From JAIBJN01 sp963839745 (lineage in GTDB: Bacteria; Actinomycetota; Thermoleophilia; Gaiellales; Gaiellaceae), in NCBI GenBank assembly GCA_963839745.1, contig CAWIWC010000009.1, positions 11,489 to 75,488 of the forward strand: a stretch of DNA of 64,000 nt. The letters are read 5' to 3'. The notes under the pieces are model-generated. The model saw only the letters and a program-made list of their open reading frames with translations. It was not told where the DNA came from and ran no database searches. Below, piece by piece: positions 9,306-17,865 of the stretch (within the stretch, counting starts at the first letter, position 1; each line of letters opens with the position of its first letter). Made by a program: the position numbers and the translations under genes.

Positions 9306-11471
9306 TCAGCGGTACGCGTCCCACATCTGGTCGCCGAAGACGCTGCGGCGCGCGCCCGTGCCCTCGCCGTCGACGGTGTCCCCGTGGTACTGCGGCACGC
9401 GGCCCGCGCCCCGGATGCAGCCGCCCTGGGCATTCGGGCCGTAGTTGACACCGTACGTGCCCTGCTTCGTCGCGCAGGCGTCCGGGATCGTGAGCGCGCC
9501 GGCGGCGACCACTCGGTCGGCGTAGTCCGTTATGACGGTCTCGTGCTGGTCGGGCCAGTAGGCGGCCGTCTGGGGGATCAGCCGGAGGACGAGGGCCATG
9601 TACTTCGTGGGCAGCATCGTCGAGCGCTGGTACGAGCTCCCCGGCCGGGCGCCGCCGTCGACGAGCCCGTACGGGTCGCGCGTGTTGCAGTTCGAGCAGG
9701 CGTCGAGATCGTCCCAGTACGAGTCCTCCCACGCCTCGAAGTCGCCGTTGTGCCACATCTGGCCCCAGAGCGCCCTGCCGTTCACGCCCCGGTAGAGGCT
9801 GTAGGTCTCCCAGAAGTTGCGCTCGGGAGCCGCAGCGATGTCGGCGGCCATCTGCGCGTTCCGCAGGAACGTCGCGGCGAAGACCTCGACGAAGAGCTTG
9901 CCGGCGGAGTTGCCGCCGCCGCCGCGCGTGAGGTTGAGGCCGCCCCGCGTCCCCGCCCAGAGGTCGATCCCGTTCTGGACGAAGCCGATCAGCACCGGCA
10001 GCTTGGCCGCCTGGTCGGCGGCCGCCGAGCAAGGCGGGTTGCCACACGCGTTGTCGAGCATGAGCCAGAGGGCGACCTCGGAATCGGCCCGGAGCACGTT
10101 CGCACCCCAGGCATTGCCCTCGTGGAAGGCGTCCACCGGCTCCAGCTCGCCGCCGGCGGCGACCGAGCTCGGGCTGTTGTCGAGCCGGAAATGCGCCGTG
10201 CGGAGGATCGCCTCGCTCCGGCTGATCTTCGCCGGAACCGCGCTCGAGCTCAGTCGCCTGAGCAGGCTGAGGTCGAGGCCGTTCGTCGAGAGGAGCGGCT
10301 TGTACGAGCCCCAGTAGGGCGGGCGGAACGTCGTCTCCGGACTGGCGGGAGCGGAGCCGAGCACGGTGAGGACGGCCGCGAAGCGACCGCAGCGCCGATC
10401 CGGGCACTCGCCGCCCGGGTTGTTCGACACGTACTTGACGATCGACTGCCCCGGCTGCGCCGTGTAGGGGAAGGAGACGGAGGGGCTCTGGACGCCCTCG
10501 AGGCGGCCGTCCCAGCGCTGGGCGTTCCCCGACGTCACCGCCGGGTTCACGTCGACGCCGTGGCGCAGGCTCGAGCCCGAGCCGACGATGGCCGGCGTGA
10601 TCTGTCGGATCACGGCGGGGCCGACGACGTACCAGTCGCCGTTGGCAAAGCGGCCGCAGGCATAGGAGCCCGACCCGAGGTCGAAGACGATCTGCGCGCT
10701 CGAAGCCGTCGACGTGTACCTGATGTCGGTGCCGGTGCACATCCCGGCGGTGGGTGGCGGTGGCGGAGGGGGCGGAGGCGGAGGGGGCGGCGCGGCGCCG
10801 ACGACCCCGCTGGCCGCCGAGAACGCGTCGGCCGAGCCGAGGGCGTTGGTCGCGGTCACGCGCGCGCGGAGGCGCGAGCCGTCGTCCGCGGCCGAGACGA
10901 CGTACGTGGAGGACGCCTCGCCGGTAATGGGCGCGCAGGGCGAGCCCGTGGCGTCGCAGCGGAGCCACTCGTACGCGTAGACCATGGGCGCGGCGCCTCC
11001 CCACGTCCCGTCCGACGTGGTGAGGACTGCGCCGACGGCGGCGATCCCGGTCAGGGCCGGAGCGTGGACGGAGACGGGCGGCCCGTCTACGGGCGGGCAG
11101 GGGCGCGTCCGGGCGCTGATACTGGCGGACCGGGAGACCCGGCCCGCGCGGTTGATCGCACGGACGCCGAACCGGAACGAGCGCCCACAGCGGAGGTCGC
11201 GGAACGTGTAGACCCGGGTGCGGACGACGGCCTGGCGGCGGAAGTTCTTCGAGACGGCGAAGCGGCGCGCGGTCCGTTTCCAGGCAAGGACGACCGTGTC
11301 GGTGGACGTGGAGACGACACGGAGGGGCGATGGCTTGGCGGGACGGGGCGCGGCGGCCGACGCTGGGCCGGCGGCCACGAGTGCGGCGGAGATGGCGACA
11401 AAGGCGGCGGCGACCGCTGCTCCCCGGCGCGAACGCGGGTAGGGGCGAACGGACAGAGTGCGGCGGCTCAT
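9306..11471 (-). CDS. Large secreted protein with fibronectin-III-like domain and polyproline linker
   Basis: Signal peptide MSRRTLSVRPYPRSRRGAAV plus a hydrophobic stretch ending PASAAA (I start at ATG 11471; an upstream in-frame start at 11543 adds 24 residues and buries the signal). Then comes an FN3-like domain (LRVVSTSTDTVVLAWKRTA ... GRSFRFGVRAINRAG), a second Ig-like repeat (GAVLTTSDGTWGGAAPMVYA), a run of about 13 prolines encoded near 10751-10790, and a ~450-residue C-terminal domain I do not recognise. It has several Cys pairs (CGNPPC, CSNCN, GECPDRRC) and many Trp residues (RALWGQMWHNGDFEAWEDSY). It is probably an extracellular enzyme or binding protein; substrate unknown. Confidence 0.75.
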   Translation of the reverse strand: MSRRTLSVRPYPRSRRGAAVAAAFVAISAALVAAGPASAAAPRPAKPSPLRVVSTSTDTVVLAWKRTARRFAVSKNFRRQAVVRTRVYTFRDLRCGRSFRFGVRAINRAGRVSRSASISARTRPCPPVDGPPVSVHAPALTGIAAVGAVLTTSDGTWGGAAPMVYAYEWLRCDATGSPCAPITGEASSTYVVSAADDGSRLRARVTATNALGSADAFSAASGVVGAAPPPPPPPPPPPPPTAGMCTGTDIRYTSTASSAQIVFDLGSGSYACGRFANGDWYVVGPAVIRQITPAIVGSGSSLRHGVDVNPAVTSGNAQRWDGRLEGVQSPSVSFPYTAQPGQSIVKYVSNNPGGECPDRRCGRFAAVLTVLGSAPASPETTFRPPYWGSYKPLLSTNGLDLSLLRRLSSSAVPAKISRSEAILRTAHFRLDNSPSSVAAGGELEPVDAFHEGNAWGANVLRADSEVALWLMLDNACGNPPCSAAADQAAKLPVLIGFVQNGIDLWAGTRGGLNLTRGGGGNSAGKLFVEVFAATFLRNAQMAADIAAAPERNFWETYSLYRGVNGRALWGQMWHNGDFEAWEDSYWDDLDACSNCNTRDPYGLVDGGARPGSSYQRSTMLPTKYMALVLRLIPQTAAYWPDQHETVITDYADRVVAAGALTIPDACATKQGTYGVNYGPNAQGGCIRGAGRVPQYHGDTVDGEGTGARRSVFGDQMWDAYR

Positions 11472-11595
11472 GCACTGGTGAGATCGACCGACGGCGGCGG
11501 CGCCTGGGGCCACGAACGAGGGATCAAGCGCCGGTTCACCCAAAAGGTGCCCCGACCTAGGACGCGGCCCTCAGGAGACGGCTACGAGGATCCCG

Positions 11596-12928
11596 CTAGC
11601 CGCGGAGAGCGACCACGGCAAGCGCCGCGACGACGTCCGGGTCGAACTGCGTGCCCGCGCAGACCTCCATCTCGTGGAGGGCCTCCTCGGCCGAGCGGGC
11701 CTTGCGGTACGGGCGGTCGGTCGTCATCGCGTTGTAGGCATCGCAGGCGCAGACGATGCGCGCGACGAGCGGAGTATCCTCGCCGGCGAGGCCGTCCGGA
11801 TAGCCCTTGCCGTCCCAGCGCTCGTGGCACGAGCGGACGAGGTGTCCGACGCGACCGAGGAGCCCACCGATCTTGGCGAGCATCTGCTCGCCCTCGACGG
11901 TGTGGGACTTCATGACCTCCCACTCCTCGTCCGTGAGCTTCCCTGGCTTGTTGATGATCTCGGCCGGGATCCGGATCTTTCCGACGTCGTGGAGGAGCGC
12001 AGTCAGCTCGGCGTCCTGCTGAGAGCGCGCGTCCAGGCCCAGCTCGGCGGAGACGCCGACGACGAGCTCGACGACGTCGCGACTGTGGCTGCCGGTGTAG
12101 GCGTCGTCGGCCTCGATGACGTCGCCGAGCAGGAATGCCGTCCCGCGGTACGCGTGGCTGAGCTCGAGCGCGTGGTCGATCCGGCTGTGACGCTCGCGCG
12201 CGAAGAAGGCAAAGAGGGCAAGCAGCGGGACGACGAGCAGGATCGCGAACGGCTCGTCGTAGGCGACGACTGCGAAGAGGAAACCGGCCGGCGCGAGCGC
12301 CGCGTCCACGAAGTAGACGGGTGCCGTCAGCCGGAGCTGCGCGCGAACGGGGAACGTCGAAGGCCACCTGGGCGCGCACGGACGAGCTGGCGAAGTCGAA
12401 GGCGAACTGCGCGGCGAGCACGAGCGCGAGCAGCGGCAGCACGTCCCAGGTCGGCGCCGGCTCGCCTGCGATCGCGAGCACGAGGGCGGGCCCGAGTGCG
12501 TGCCACGCGCTGAACACCTCCAGCAGCGCGCGCTCGCCGTGGACGCGCTTGCGCGCGAAGTCGGCGGACGAGCAGAGGAGGAATCCGACCGCCACGCAGA
12601 GCGGGACGAGGGCGACCGGGAGCAGGAAGAGCATGGGGACGAAGACGATCTGCGTGGGGACCGCGAAGCCCGAGCCGACCTCGAACTCCACGCGCGCTGC
12701 GAGCGCGTACGCGACCACGAGCAGGAGGAGCACGCCCGGCTCGACGGCCCGGTCAGAAGGCGCGAGGAAGGCGAACGGGACGGCCACCGCGACGAACGCC
12801 AGGGCACCCAACAGCGTGGCGCGCGAGTCTCTCGCCGCCAGCCGTTCGGACGCGCGCGCACGCGCGTCCTCGATGAGCCCGCCGGCCTCGGGATCGAGGT
12901 CGGCCGCAGTGGGCGTCGCCACGGACAT
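11596..12928 (-). CDS. Membrane HD-GYP domain protein (c-di-GMP phosphodiesterase family), one frameshift
   Basis: N-terminal half (from ATG 12928, MSVATPTAADLDPEAG) has about six hydrophobic segments (LLGALAFVAVAVPFAFLAP, VLLLLVVAYALAA). The C-terminal half is a complete HD-GYP domain: ALLHDVGKIRIPAEIINKPG, then SCHERWDGKGYPDGLAGED and ARIVCACDAYNAMTTDRPYR. HD-GYP enzymes hydrolyse cyclic di-GMP using two or three metals. The two halves are in different frames; deleting one C from the CCCC run (GGGG on +, 12349-12352) joins them as VPVRAQLRLTAPVYFVD and gives 443 residues. Either that base is a sequencing error or the signalling gene is off. It lies alone, convergent with nothing. Confidence 0.8.
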
Positions 12929-13064
12929 CTCCCTGGAGTGTCGGGGCTGAGCTACACGCGGGATTCCCTCGAAGGGGTGATCAACGCGGTTCCCTCCGAC
13001 GAGGGATGGCGCGCCGTTCGGCGTTCCCAACACTGAGATGACCAGCGGCCAGGGAGGAATTGCG

Positions 13065-13691
13065 GTGAAGAGAGGTTTTCTGCGGTGCGGTCTCGTTGCG
13101 TTGTGCGCGCTTGCTGTTGCGGCGCCCGCACAGGCCGGTTCGTTCGGAGATTCGGCAGTCGGCTGTGAAGGCCGGACGGCGTCGCAGCCGTTCCTGCGCT
13201 GGCTCGACCCGATGCGGTACGTGCTCGCGCCCAACGGCAACCTCGAGTCCGGGGCGACCGGTTGGACGCTGACCGGCGGCGCCAGGGTCGAGGCCGGGAA
13301 CGAGTCCTTCTTCGTCGGCGGCAAGAGCGACACGCGCTCGCTCTACCTGCCGTCCGGCAGCACCGCGACGACGCGCCCCATGTGCGTCCAGCTCCTGCAC
13401 CCGACGTTCCGGTACTTCGCCAAGAACCGTGGGTCGATCGTTCTCTCGAGCCTCCTCGTCGAGGCGCTGGTCGAGAACCCGCTCACGGGCAAGGTCCTGG
13501 TGCTGCCGGCCGGCGTGCACACCGGCGGCTCGAACTGGCATCCGTCGCTCCCGGGCCTCGTCGTGGCCGACCTGGTGTCCCTCCTGGACCCGAACGGCGA
13601 GCTCGCGGTCGCCTTCCGCTTCCGGCCCGTCGGGCTCGCAGCGAAGTGGCAGATCGACGACGTCTACGTCGATCCGTTCAGGAACCGCTAG
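13065..13691 (+). CDS. Secreted hypothetical protein
   Basis: GTG at 13065 follows GGGAGG at 7-nt spacing and gives a clean signal peptide, MKRGFLRCGLVALCALAVAA, ending PAQA. The ~185-residue mature part has the pattern PNGNLESGATGWTLTGGA and ends KWQIDDVYVDPF, a combination seen in carbohydrate-binding-module-like (galactose-binding jelly-roll) exported proteins. Three Cys are present in the mature part. Exact ligand unknown. Its 3' end overlaps the convergent histidine-kinase-like gene by 14 nt. Confidence 0.7.
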   Translation: MKRGFLRCGLVALCALAVAAPAQAGSFGDSAVGCEGRTASQPFLRWLDPMRYVLAPNGNLESGATGWTLTGGARVEAGNESFFVGGKSDTRSLYLPSGSTATTRPMCVQLLHPTFRYFAKNRGSIVLSSLLVEALVENPLTGKVLVLPAGVHTGGSNWHPSLPGLVVADLVSLLDPNGELAVAFRFRPVGLAAKWQIDDVYVDPFRNR

Positions 13692-14265
13692 GTAGCCGGA
13701 TCACAAGAGTCTCGTCGCGCGCCTCGAGGGTCCCCTCGAGCGCGCGCACGAGCATGGCAGCGGCGGGGGCGGCGAGCTCCCGCAGCTCCTCTCCGAGCAC
13801 GACAGGCTCCGCCGGGCGGGAGAGCGGGGAGATCGTCAGCACCGGGCCGGCCACTTGCATCGTGACCGTGTCGTGGCCGCCGAACCGGGCGGCCGCGCGC
13901 GCGAGCTGAGCAAGCGCGCGCGCCGTGGGATCCGGGTCGACGAGCACCGCCGATCCCTCACCCGACACCTCGACCCGCCCCTCCTCGAGCCGCTCGGCGG
14001 CCCCCCGTGCGAGCTCGAGAGAGTCCGTCTCGACCAGGACCGGCTTGTAGAGGCCGAGCTGGATGCGCGTGGCAAGCCTGAGCTGGTCGACGAGATCGTC
14101 GATCTGCGACGACGCGGCGCCGATCATCTCGACGTAGCGGTCCGAAGGCGGCTCGAGCTCGACCCGCTCGAGCGTCCGCGCGAAGCCGTAGACCGTCGCC
14201 AGCGGGGTGAGGATGTCGTGGCAGGCGACCGAGACCAGCTCGGCATATTGGCGATCGTTGGTCAT
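13678..14265 (-). CDS. Histidine-kinase-like protein with HisKA domain, no sensor
   Basis: The protein is 195 residues from ATG 14265 (MTNDRQYAELVSVACHDILT). The H-box is VACHDILTPLATVYGFARTL, with the phospho-acceptor His near residue 16, followed by a dimerisation helix (IDDLVDQLRLATRIQLG). The C-terminal part has the size of a HATPase_c domain, but I cannot find clear N, G1 (DxGxG) or G2 boxes, so ATP binding is doubtful. It could be a phosphotransfer protein or a degenerate kinase. No response regulator adjoins. It is divergent from folE2 with 25 bp between starts. Confidence 0.6.
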   Translation of the reverse strand: MTNDRQYAELVSVACHDILTPLATVYGFARTLERVELEPPSDRYVEMIGAASSQIDDLVDQLRLATRIQLGLYKPVLVETDSLELARGAAERLEEGRVEVSGEGSAVLVDPDPTARALAQLARAAARFGGHDTVTMQVAGPVLTISPLSRPAEPVVLGEELRELAAPAAAMLVRALEGTLEARDETLVIRLPSGS

Positions 14266-14290
14266 GTCACGGGGTGCTACGTTTCGCCGG

Positions 14291-15265
14291 GTGGAGCGGA
14301 GAGTAACCGCGACAGCGGATCTCCAGGCGTCCGTCCCCGACGTGCAGCTCGGGCTCTCCCGCGCGGGCGTGACCGGTGTCCAGAAGGCCGTGCGGATGCA
14401 GCACGGCGGCAGCGACGCGCTCGTCTCGGCCGAGATCGACTGCTTCGTCGACCTCGATCCCGCCCAGAAGGGCGTGCACATGTCGCGCTTCCCGGAGCTC
14501 TTCGAGGAGGCGATCGACGAGCTCGTGATCGGCGAGATGCTGCTCGTCGAGCGGCTCGCCGAGCACATCGCGCGCCACATCGTCGCGCGCCAGGACGCGC
14601 TCCGCGCCGAGGTCAGGATCGCGGCGCGCTATCCGATCGAGCGCTCGACGCCGGTCACCGGGCTCCGGACACAGGAGCTCGTCTCGCTCCTCGGGATCGC
14701 CGCCGCCTCGCGGACGGCGTCGCGGCGGCTCGTCGGCGTCGAGGCCACGGGCATCAACGCCTGCCCGTGCGCGCAGGGGCTCGTCCGCGACCAGGCGGCC
14801 GAGCGCCTCGGCGAGGCAGGCTTCGCCGACGTGGACATCGAGCGGATCCTCGAGCTCGTCCCGCTGGCCACGCACAACCAGCGCGGGCGTGGGACCCTCT
14901 ACCTGGGCACCGAGCTCCGGCTCGACGCGGAAGATCTGGTCGACATCGTGGAGCAGTCGATGAGCTCGCCGATCTACGAGCTCCTCAAGCGCCCGGACGA
15001 GCTCTTCGTCGTCGAGCACGCGCACCTTTCCCCCCGCTTCGTCGAGGACTCCGTCCGGCTGATGGTGAAGAGCGCGCTCGACGCCTACGGAGAGCTTCGA
15101 GACGAGGACTTCGTCATGGCCCGCCAGGTCAACTTCGAGACGATCCACAACCACGACGTGCTCGCCGAGCGCTTCGGGACCGTGGGCGAGCTGCGCGCGG
15201 AGCTTGCGAACGGCGGCCACTCGCCCGCTCACACCGAGCTCGGCGACTGGCTCCGCGCCGTCTGA
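14291..15265 (+). CDS. folE2: GTP cyclohydrolase FolE2 (type IB)
   Basis: Converts GTP to 7,8-dihydroneopterin triphosphate, first step of folate biosynthesis. Recognised from the FolE2/MptA blocks LGLSRAGVTGVQKAVRM, DLDPAQKGVHMSRFPELF, GINACPCAQGLVRDQA (metal-site Cys) and VPLATHNQRGRGTLYLG. Full length is 324 residues from the GTG at 14291; an upstream in-frame start at 14207 would run into the divergent gene. FolE2 enzymes use a range of divalent metals in place of Zn. The pteridine-reductase-like SDR at 16596 may use related substrates. Confidence 0.9.
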   Translation: MERRVTATADLQASVPDVQLGLSRAGVTGVQKAVRMQHGGSDALVSAEIDCFVDLDPAQKGVHMSRFPELFEEAIDELVIGEMLLVERLAEHIARHIVARQDALRAEVRIAARYPIERSTPVTGLRTQELVSLLGIAAASRTASRRLVGVEATGINACPCAQGLVRDQAAERLGEAGFADVDIERILELVPLATHNQRGRGTLYLGTELRLDAEDLVDIVEQSMSSPIYELLKRPDELFVVEHAHLSPRFVEDSVRLMVKSALDAYGELRDEDFVMARQVNFETIHNHDVLAERFGTVGELRAELANGGHSPAHTELGDWLRAV

Positions 15266-15286
15266 GCCCCTCCAAGTAACACTCTG

Positions 15287-15925
15287 TTACTTGGGCTCGA
15301 GGCGGGCGCCCACGGCTTTGGACGCGCCAAGGCGCGGGCGGCGGAGAGCCATCCTGTGCTCCTCGCCGGCGAAGAGCCGCCGGATGTTCGTCCGGTGGAG
15401 CAGGATGATGGCGAGCGCGGCCCCGGCCGTGAACGCGAGCACCGGCCACGACGCGCCGTAGAGCCAGGCGAAGAGCGGAAGCGAGACGGCCGCCGCCATC
15501 GACGACACCGAGGCGTAGCGGAAGGCGAGGAAGAGGAGGATCCAGACCCCGGCCGCGGAGAGCGCGGCAAACGGCGCAACCGCGAGGGCCACGCCGCCGG
15601 TCGTCGCCACGATCTTGCCGCCGCGTGCGAAGCCGAGGAAGAGCGGGCGCCAGTGGCCGACCATCGCGGCGACGCCCGCGAGCACGCCGACGAGGTCGCT
15701 GCCGAGCCACAGGCCCAGCACCGCCGCGACCGAGCCCTTGGCGATGTCGAGGAGCGCGACCGCGAGCCCCATCTTGAATCCGAGCGTGCGCCAGACGTTC
15801 GTCGCGCCGGCGTTGCCGCTCCCGAGCGTCCGGACGTCGACCCGGCGCAGAACGAGGGGGAGCCAGTACCCCCACGGCATGCTGCCGAGGATGTAGCCCG
15901 CAGCGATGAGGAGAACGTCGACTAT
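15287..15925 (-). CDS. plsY: Glycerol-3-phosphate acyltransferase PlsY, non-standard start
   Basis: Transfers an acyl group from acyl-phosphate to glycerol-3-phosphate at the membrane, first step of phospholipid synthesis. Family motifs: GYILGSMPWGYWLPLVL (TM1), VRTLGSGNAGATNVWRTLG, GHWRPLFLGFARGGKIVATT and HRTNIRRLFAGEEHR. The first TM is in frame from 15925, but no ATG/GTG/TTG opens it. The codon overlapping the SodA stop is ATA (ATAG overlap, like the usual ATGA coupling). The first ATG, at 15880, lies inside TM1 and would delete half of it. Start by ATA, or a single-base error, is inferred. Probably translationally coupled to the SOD gene. Confidence 0.85.
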   Translation of the reverse strand: MVDVLLIAAGYILGSMPWGYWLPLVLRRVDVRTLGSGNAGATNVWRTLGFKMGLAVALLDIAKGSVAAVLGLWLGSDLVGVLAGVAAMVGHWRPLFLGFARGGKIVATTGGVALAVAPFAALSAAGVWILLFLAFRYASVSSMAAAVSLPLFAWLYGASWPVLAFTAGAALAIILLHRTNIRRLFAGEEHRMALRRPRLGASKAVGARLEPK

Positions 15926-16542
15926 GAGTGGATAGCGTACGCCTCGACCCAGCCGTTGACGACACCCCAGTCGAGGTTCTCGAGGAACGCATCGATATAG
16001 GAGGCGCGATCGGTCTGGTAGTCGAGGAAGTACGCGTGCTCGTAGACGTCGAGCGCGACGAGCGGCGTCGCGTTCCAGATCGGGAACGTGTTCTGCGCGT
16101 CCCCGACATAGTTGAAGAGCCGCTGCTCGTCCCAGTCGTAAGCCGTCCAGGCCCAGCCGCGCCCGGCCATGCCGGTCGCCTTCAGGTCGGCGCGCCAGTT
16201 GTCGGCGCTCCCGAAGTCGCGGTCGATGAGGTCGCCGATCGCCCCGTCGGGGCTGCCGCCCCCGCCGCCGAGGTGCTCGAAGTAGATCTCGTGGTTCTTG
16301 ACGCCGCCGATCGCGAAGGTGAGGTCGACCTTCAGCGCTCGGATCTCCGAGTAGACCTGGTTCGCCGCGGCGAGGTCGACCTCACCGAGCTTCGCCAGGA
16401 TCTCGTTCCGCTTGGCCACGTAGCCCTGGTAGAGCTTGTAGTGCGCCTCCACCGAGGCGCGGGAGATGCCGTCCATCTCGAGGAGCTCGGGCTTGAGCTC
16501 GCGGGCCGCGATCTCCTCCCGGTTGAAAGCCAACGTCGCCAT
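15922..16542 (-). CDS. Fe/Mn superoxide dismutase family protein
   Basis: Dismutates superoxide to peroxide and oxygen. The four metal ligands are visible: His in SVEAHYKLYQGYV, His in GGVKNHEIYFEHLGGGGG, and Asp/His in PLVALDVYEHAYFLDYQTDR, with the usual C-terminal DAFLENLDWGVVNGWV. The KHH pair that normally follows the first ligand (H-x-x-K-H-H) reads K-L-Y here, so this belongs to a divergent branch. ATG at 16542 sits behind AAAGGGTG; a GTG two codons upstream is possible. It is divergent from the SDR gene with 53 bp between starts. Confidence 0.87.
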   Translation of the reverse strand: MATLAFNREEIAARELKPELLEMDGISRASVEAHYKLYQGYVAKRNEILAKLGEVDLAAANQVYSEIRALKVDLTFAIGGVKNHEIYFEHLGGGGGSPDGAIGDLIDRDFGSADNWRADLKATGMAGRGWAWTAYDWDEQRLFNYVGDAQNTFPIWNATPLVALDVYEHAYFLDYQTDRASYIDAFLENLDWGVVNGWVEAYAIHS

Positions 16543-16595
16543 CCTCACCCTTTCCGGTTGCTCGGCTTTGCGCGCGGGAGCTTATCGTTCCCCGC

Positions 16596-17249
16596 GTGAG
16601 CGACTCCCACGCAGCCCTCGTCACCGGCGGCACCGGGCGCGTCGGCGGCGCGATCGCACGCCGCCTGGAGGCTGACGGCTTCCGCGTGCTCGCCGCAGGC
16701 CGGCGCGACGGCGACCTTGCCGACCCCGCAGCCGTCCGCGCCCTCGTCGAGCGCGCAGCGGACGAGCTGGGCGGCCTCGATCTCGTCGTCCACGCGGCCG
16801 GCGAGGGCTTTGTGCCCCAGCCCGTCGACGCCGTCACCGAGGAGGACTGGGACGCCGCCTTCGGAGCCACGGCCAAGGGGAGCTTCTTCCTCGCCCAGAC
16901 GGCGGCGGCGCACCTCCGCGAGTCCGACCTCGGGCTGATCGTGCTCCTCGAGGACGTCGCCGCCTACCAGCCGTGGCCGTCCTTCGCGCCGCACTGCGCG
17001 GCGAAGGCGGCGCAGGCGATGCTGACGCGCGTGCTTGCCCGCGCACTCGCACCGGACGTCCGCGTGTGCGGCATCGCGCCCGGGCCGGTGGCCGTCGAGG
17101 CCGGGCAGGAAGAGCGCCGCGCAGCCGAGACGGTCCTCGGCCGCATCGGCACGCCCGAGGACATCGCCGAGGCGGTCGCGTACCTCGTGCGGGCGCCCTT
17201 CGTGACCGGCTCGACACTCGTCGTGGACGGCGGCCGGCTGCTGACCTGA
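16596..17249 (+). CDS. SDR-family oxidoreductase, pteridine-reductase-like
   Basis: Rossmann-fold short-chain dehydrogenase: nucleotide-binding TGGTGRVGGAIARRL, then LDLVVHAAGEGF (NAG-equivalent) and a C-terminal VTGSTLVVDGGRL typical of the family. In the active-site region IVLLEDVAAYQPWPSFAPHC, followed by AAKAA, the usual Ser is Asp/Glu and the usual Tyr is His, while Lys is kept. The Asp plus QP pattern aligns with PTR1-type pteridine reductases (D-x-x-x-x-Q-P...Y-x-x-x-K), and FolE2 is nearby. I infer a pteridine or quinonoid substrate, with low certainty, and the His replacement may weaken catalysis. Confidence 0.75.
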   Translation: MSDSHAALVTGGTGRVGGAIARRLEADGFRVLAAGRRDGDLADPAAVRALVERAADELGGLDLVVHAAGEGFVPQPVDAVTEEDWDAAFGATAKGSFFLAQTAAAHLRESDLGLIVLLEDVAAYQPWPSFAPHCAAKAAQAMLTRVLARALAPDVRVCGIAPGPVAVEAGQEERRAAETVLGRIGTPEDIAEAVAYLVRAPFVTGSTLVVDGGRLLT

Positions 17250-17310
17250 CCGGCGTTAACCGCCCGGCAACAATCCGGTCGGGGCTTGTGTTTCGTATCC
17301 CGGATCGGGT

Positions 17311-17865
17311 ATGTCTGCACTAGTGGCAACCGCCGAGAGCGACTCGCGTTTGATCGAACGCGTCGCCGGAGGCGACAGGGACGCGTTCACCGAGCTGTAC
17401 GGGCGCTTCGCGCGGCCGGTGCTCGCGATGGCCCTGCGCCAGCTGGGCGACAACGGGCGGGCCGAGGAGGCCGCGCAGGAGACGTTCGCGGCCGTCTGGC
17501 GCTCGGCCCGCAGCTACAAGCCCGAGCGCGGCTCGGCCTCGGCCTGGCTCTACGCGGTGGCGCGGCACGCCATCATCGACCGGGCACGCCAGCGGCGCGA
17601 GCCGGTCGTCGAGGTTCCGGAGGAGGCCTCCGCCGACGCCACGCCCGAGGAGCAGGCGGAGAGCGCCTGGCTCACGTGGCGCGTCCACGCCGCGCTGGAG
17701 CAGCTTCCCGAGCGCGAGCGGGCCGTGCTCGAGCTCGCGTACTGGAGCGGGCTCTCGCAGACGGAGATCGCGAGCTACCTCGACGTCCCGCTGGGCACGG
17801 TGAAGACGCGCACGCGCACCGGGCTGGCCCGTCTGGCCGGTCTGTTAGACGAGGTGAGGGCATGA
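17311..17865 (+). CDS. ECF-type sigma-70 family sigma factor
   Basis: 184 residues with region 2 (DAFTELYGRFARPVLAMALR ... EEAAQETFAAVWRSARSY, then SASAWLYAVARHAIIDRARQ) and region 4 (LEQLPERERAVLELAYWSGL, then SQTEIASYLDVPLGTVKTRT). No region 1 or 3, as in ECF factors of the SigK/SigC-like type. Its last codons overlap the downstream anti-sigma start in an ATGA arrangement, so the two are co-translated. The inducing signal is unknown. Confidence 0.9.
   Translation: MSALVATAESDSRLIERVAGGDRDAFTELYGRFARPVLAMALRQLGDNGRAEEAAQETFAAVWRSARSYKPERGSASAWLYAVARHAIIDRARQRREPVVEVPEEASADATPEEQAESAWLTWRVHAALEQLPERERAVLELAYWSGLSQTEIASYLDVPLGTVKTRTRTGLARLAGLLDEVRA

Noticed and set aside
9384..11915. 843-codon open frame opposite the FN3 protein
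   Set aside because: Low-complexity Arg/Gly/Ala/Val translation, no motif, covers a gene with clear signal peptide and domains.
16088..16098. GAAC-GT-GTTC, resembling a LexA half-site pair
   Set aside because: Spacing is 2 instead of 4 and it lies inside the SOD coding sequence.
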